Positions 60,672-64,000 of a stretch of DNA of 64,000 nt are shown in pieces (position 1 is the stretch's first letter; each line of letters opens with the position of its first letter). Source of the stretch: Catenulispora sp. EB89 (GTDB taxonomy: Bacteria; Actinomycetota; Actinomycetes; Streptomycetales; Catenulisporaceae); the NCBI RefSeq assembly GCF_041261445.1, contig NZ_JBGCCU010000012.1:124001-188000 (forward strand), given 5' to 3'. Under the pieces are notes generated by a model, which was not told the DNA's origin, searched no databases, and worked only from the letters and a program-made list of their open reading frames with translations. A program made the translations under genes and the position numbers.

Positions 60672-61543
60672 GCACCACCACCGTCCCCGGCCCCGGAGCC
60701 GGCCCGGCCCCCACCCCCGCCGAGGTCAAGACCGACCGCATTGACGCCCTCCTCGCCTCCGGCAAGCGCGGCCGCCGAGCCGGCCCGGTGACCGCCTCGG
60801 CGACCTTCGGCAGCCGGGCCCTGCTCAAGATCAAGCACGACCCCAAGCAGCTGGTCGACTCCGCCGCCATCCCGATCCTGTTCACCGTGCTGTTCACCTA
60901 CCTGTTCGGCGGCGCGATCAGCGGTTCGACCGGCGACTACCTCAAGACCCTGCTGCCCGGCGTCCTGACCATGAGCATCGCCATCGTCACCATGTACGGC
61001 GGCGCGCGCCTGGCCCAGGACATGCACAACGGCGCCTTCGACCGCTTCCGCGGCCTGCCGATCTGGCGTGGTGCCTTCGTGCTCGGCGGCCTGCTCAGCG
61101 ACGCGTTCCGCTACCTGTTCGCCTCGGCCATCGTGATCGTCCTCGGCCTGGCCATGGGCTACCGCCCGCACGGCGGCGCGCCGGGCGTGCTGGCCGCGGT
61201 GGCCGTGGTCGTCGCCTTCGGGATCGCGCTGTCCGTGCTGTGGGCGGTGGTCGCCCTGCTCGTGCGGGACGCGGCGGTCGTCATCAGCATCGCCAACGCC
61301 GTGCTGATCCCGTTGTCGTTCGCCAGCAACATCTTCGTCTCGCCCGGCACCATGCCGCACTGGCTCCGGGACTTCGTCAACGTCAACCCGCTGAGCCACA
61401 TCGCCACCGCGGCCCGGGACCTGATGAACGGCGCCGGCGGGGCCAGCAGCACCGGCGCCGTCGCGTGGTCGCTGATCGCCACCGCTGTCGTCTTCTTCGC
61501 CTGCACTCCGATCGCCCTGCACCTCTACGGCAAGCAGAACTAA
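60668..61543 (+). CDS. ABC-2 type permease (DrrB-like)
   Basis: This 291-residue membrane protein is the channel partner of the preceding ATPase. After a Pro/Ala-rich N-terminus it shows about six hydrophobic helices typical of ABC-2 permeases. It includes the [33 protein letters not shown] region, where the permease contacts the ATPase, and a final helix near [13 protein letters not shown]. The GTG start overlaps the ATPase stop (GTGA). It is expected to export the cluster product or a related toxic compound. Confidence 0.9.
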   Translation: MSTTTVPGPGAGPAPTPAEVKTDRIDALLASGKRGRRAGPVTASATFGSRALLKIKHDPKQLVDSAAIPILFTVLFTYLFGGAISGSTGDYLKTLLPGVLTMSIAIVTMYGGARLAQDMHNGAFDRFRGLPIWRGAFVLGGLLSDAFRYLFASAIVIVLGLAMGYRPHGGAPGVLAAVAVVVAFGIALSVLWAVVALLVRDAAVVISIANAVLIPLSFASNIFVSPGTMPHWLRDFVNVNPLSHIATAARDLMNGAGGASSTGAVAWSLIATAVVFFACTPIALHLYGKQN

Positions 61544-61557
61544 GGATTGGTTGACCA

Positions 61558-63783
61558 ATGTCTGCCCTCGCACGCTGGTGTTATCAACACCGTTTCGTCG
61601 TGATCACCGTCTGGGTGGCGCTGCTCGTCGGCCTGGGGGTGATGTCGGGGGTGGTGAAGAACAAGACCGACAACTCCCTCGTGCTGCCGGGCACGGGCTC
61701 GAACACGGCCCAGGAGCTGCTGCAGCGCTCGGGTGCGGCGCAGGCCGGCGACGCCGACCAGATCGTCTGGCAGGTGGGTCCCGGCCACAGCGTCACCGAG
61801 CCGGCGATCCAGCAGCGGATCTCGGCGATGCTCACCCAGGTGTCGCACCTGCCTGAAGTGGCCTCGGTCGCCGGCCCCTACAGCCCCGGCGGCGAAGTCC
61901 AGCTCAGCTCGGACAAGCGCACCGCGTACGCCACGGTGAACTTCACCCAGCAGGCCGACACGCTGAACCACGACGACGTCAAGCAGGTGATCTCCACGGC
62001 CACCGCGGCCCGCGAGCCGGGCCTGGCGGTCGAGCTCGGCGGCGCCGCGATCGAGAGCGTCCAGACGCCGCCGTCGTCCACCTCCTCGGCGATCGGGATC
62101 GCCGCGGCCGCCGTCATCCTGTTCGTGGTCTTCGGATCGCTGCTGGCCACGGCGCTGCCGATCGTCACCGCGGTGGCCGGCGTCGGCAGCGGCATGCTGC
62201 TGGTCAGCCCGCTGAGCCACGTCATGGCCGTGAACGGCGTCGCGCCGGTCCTCGGCGCGCTGATCGGCCTCGGCGTCGGCATCGACTACGCGCTGTTCAT
62301 CCTGACCCGGCACCGCCGCGGTCTGGAGTCCGGGCTGGACCCGGAGCGCTCGACGGTGGAGGCGCTGAACTCCACCGGCCGCGCGGTCCTGTTCGCCGGC
62401 GGCACGGTGTGCATCGCCCTGCTCGGCCTGCTCACCATCGGCGTGGGGTTCATCAACGGGCTCGCCGTCCCGGCGGCGATGACCGTGGTGTGCACCGTGA
62501 TCGCGTCCCTGACGCTGCTGCCGGCCCTGTTCGGGGTGTTCGGTCTGCGGGTGCTGGGTCGCCGCCGGCGCCGTGCGCTCCTGGCCGGCGAGCAGGGCCG
62601 CGCGGAGAGCGGACAGGGCGCCTGGGCACGCTGGGCGCAGGCCGTGCCGCGCTTCGCCCCGGTGCTCGCTACCGTCGGGCTCGCGGCCATGCTGCTGATC
62701 GCCTCTCCGGTGCTGCACCTGAAGCTGGGCTTCGTGGACGCGTCTAACGACGCCACGTCCAGCACCTCCTATAAGTCCTACGAGATGCTCGCGGACGGCT
62801 TCGGGCCGGGCTTCAACGGCCCGCTGTTCCTGGTCTCCGAGGTCCACTCCCCGGCCGACCAGGCCGCGCTGGACCGGCTCGACACCGCGCTGGCCACCGT
62901 GCCGGGGGTCGCCGCCGTGCAGGCGCCTCCCGCCCCGCCCGCGCCGGCCGCCGGAGGCTCGGCGATCGAGGTGGCTCAGGTCCTGCCCAAGACCGCGCCG
63001 CAGGCCCAGGGGACCTCTGATCTGATCAACCATCTGCGGGACTCAGTGGTGCCGGAGTACGCGGACGGCACCGCGCTGAAGGTCTACGTGGGAGGCGTGA
63101 CGGCCTCGAACGACGACTTCGCGGCGATGACGAACGCCAAGCTGCCGCTGCTGCTGGTCACCGTGGTGGGCCTGAGCTTCCTGCTGCTGCTGGTGGCCTT
63201 CCGCAGCCTGCTGATCCCGACCCTGACGGCGCTGCTGAACCTGCTGGCCGCGGCGGCCTCGTTCGGCGTCCTCACCGCGTACTTCCAGTGGGGCTGGGGC
63301 ACCCGGCTGTTCGGCCAGGGCGCGGCCAGCCCGATCATGGGATACATGCCGGAGATCGTGCTGGCGGTGCTGTTCGGCCTGTCGATGGACTACCAGGTGT
63401 TCCTGGTCAGCAGGATGGCCGAGGAGTGGTCGCACTCCCGGGACAACACCCGGGCGGTGATCGCCGGTCTGACCCACACCGCGCGGGTGATCACCGCGGC
63501 GGCGCTGATCATGATCGCGGTGTTCGCCGCGTTCTCCCTGACCAGCCAGCGCGACGTCGCCGAGTTCGGCGTGGGCCTGGCCGCCGCGGTGGCCCTGGAC
63601 GCCTTCATCGTGCGGACGGTGCTTGTGCCGTCGGTGATGTATCTGTGCGGCGCGGCCAACTGGTGGCTGCCGAAGTGGCTGGACCGCCGGATGCCGCATC
63701 TGGCGATCGAACCGCCGGCCGGCGGGGCCGTCACGGCTCCCGGCGGTGTCCGGGACTTGACAGACAGTTCTGTGAATTCTTGA
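61558..63783 (+). CDS. Second MMPL/RND-family membrane exporter
   Basis: This 741-residue transporter begins SALARWCYQHRFVVI, the usual short cytoplasmic N-terminus before helix 1. Both halves carry the conserved aspartate motif (VGIDYALFILTRHRRG and GLSMDYQVFLVSRMAEEW). It lies 14 bases after the ABC permease gene, with AAGGATTGG as a modest ribosome-binding site, so it is probably in the TetR-controlled exporter operon. It is a different protein from the MMPL exporter at 21688 and might handle the other half of the product or act as a resistance pump. Confidence 0.9.
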   Translation: MSALARWCYQHRFVVITVWVALLVGLGVMSGVVKNKTDNSLVLPGTGSNTAQELLQRSGAAQAGDADQIVWQVGPGHSVTEPAIQQRISAMLTQVSHLPEVASVAGPYSPGGEVQLSSDKRTAYATVNFTQQADTLNHDDVKQVISTATAAREPGLAVELGGAAIESVQTPPSSTSSAIGIAAAAVILFVVFGSLLATALPIVTAVAGVGSGMLLVSPLSHVMAVNGVAPVLGALIGLGVGIDYALFILTRHRRGLESGLDPERSTVEALNSTGRAVLFAGGTVCIALLGLLTIGVGFINGLAVPAAMTVVCTVIASLTLLPALFGVFGLRVLGRRRRRALLAGEQGRAESGQGAWARWAQAVPRFAPVLATVGLAAMLLIASPVLHLKLGFVDASNDATSSTSYKSYEMLADGFGPGFNGPLFLVSEVHSPADQAALDRLDTALATVPGVAAVQAPPAPPAPAAGGSAIEVAQVLPKTAPQAQGTSDLINHLRDSVVPEYADGTALKVYVGGVTASNDDFAAMTNAKLPLLLVTVVGLSFLLLLVAFRSLLIPTLTALLNLLAAAASFGVLTAYFQWGWGTRLFGQGAASPIMGYMPEIVLAVLFGLSMDYQVFLVSRMAEEWSHSRDNTRAVIAGLTHTARVITAAALIMIAVFAAFSLTSQRDVAEFGVGLAAAVALDAFIVRTVLVPSVMYLCGAANWWLPKWLDRRMPHLAIEPPAGGAVTAPGGVRDLTDSSVNS

Positions 63784-63806
63784 CAACTTCTTCCGCATAG
63801 TGGACT

Positions 63807-63855
63807 GCCGAGGCCGGGACGCGAATCCGACATTTGCGGGCATCCCGGCCTCGGT
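63807..63855 (+). terminator. Two-tier hairpin after the second MMPL gene
   Basis: CCGAGGCCGGGA (63808-63819) pairs perfectly with TCCCGGCCTCGG (63843-63854). The loop can itself pair through CGCGAAT and ATTTGCG. It lies 24 bases after the stop and probably ends the exporter operon. The last 145 bases of the window show no gene or clear signal. Confidence 0.7.
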
Positions 63856-64000
63856 TCCAGGTCGCGGGGAAATTGTCGGGCGGGCATTGCCGATCCAAGG
63901 GTCCGCATATGTGACTCCCCGACCTGGAGGAAGTCCGTTCCATCGCGTATATGGCGACCTAGTAGATTCCCGTAGGGGCCTTGGTCCGTTCGCTCTGGTG

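Noticed and set aside
63757-63790. Two TTGACA hexamers, the second (TTGACAACTT) like the tetR operator core
   Set aside because: No -10 element at the right distance and no palindrome; they lie in or over the end of the MMPL coding sequence, so the match is probably chance.

Overview
The window is very G+C-rich, with actinomycete codon use, ATGA/GTGA translational coupling and type I PKS architecture, so it comes from an actinobacterium (Streptomyces or Catenulispora-like; the genus cannot be fixed from this sequence). Nearly all of it is one specialised-metabolite gene cluster. No rRNA, tRNA, CRISPR array or insertion sequence is visible.

Region 1 (1-24325, plus strand) opens with the 3' end of an acyl carrier protein gene. 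A polyunsaturated-fatty-acid (PUFA)-synthase-like set follows: a PfaA-like subunit (KS-AT-ACP-KR-DH), a PfaC-like subunit with a PfaB-type AT built in (KS-CLF-AT-DH-DH) and a PfaD-like enoyl reductase. Next come two coupled ~600-residue acyl-CoA dehydrogenase homologues, a small SRPBCC protein, a class III aminotransferase, a thioester reductase, an MMPL exporter and a small alpha/beta-barrel protein. PUFA-like synthase plus aminotransferase plus thioester reductase is the logic proposed for the polyamine chains of zeamine and fabclavine, so this half probably makes a long-chain (poly)amine.

Region 2 (24636-31382, minus strand) is a two-gene operon: a PKS module with intact KS and ACP but dead AT and DH remnants, then a Cy-A-PCP NRPS whose adenylation pocket reads as cysteine (thiazoline formation). 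Region 3 (31796-36034, plus strand) is a four-gene halopyrrole cassette: prolyl-PCP dehydrogenase, proline adenylation enzyme, stand-alone PCP and FAD-dependent halogenase. The two operons diverge from a 413-bp promoter region in which both start points appear to carry the same ATAAGGGT box at the same spacing. A Sfp-type phosphopantetheinyl transferase (36052-36765, minus) follows.

Region 4 (36832-58238, plus strand) holds two large PKS genes with four modules: an unreduced malonyl module, a methylmalonyl module with an AT remnant and a KR lacking its tyrosine, and two fully reducing methylmalonyl modules. Region 5 (58594-63783) is a TetR regulator divergent from a DrrAB-like ABC exporter and a second MMPL exporter, ending in a large hairpin.

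Working model (inference): proline is adenylated, loaded on the PCP, oxidised to pyrrole and halogenated. It is then extended by the four PKS modules, passed to the AT-less module and capped with a cysteine-derived thiazoline. No thioesterase or condensation domain for release is present in the window. Offloading onto the amine made by region 1 is an attractive but unproven possibility. The combination of a PUFA-synthase-like amine pathway with a halopyrrole/thiazoline assembly line is the candidate undescribed system here.
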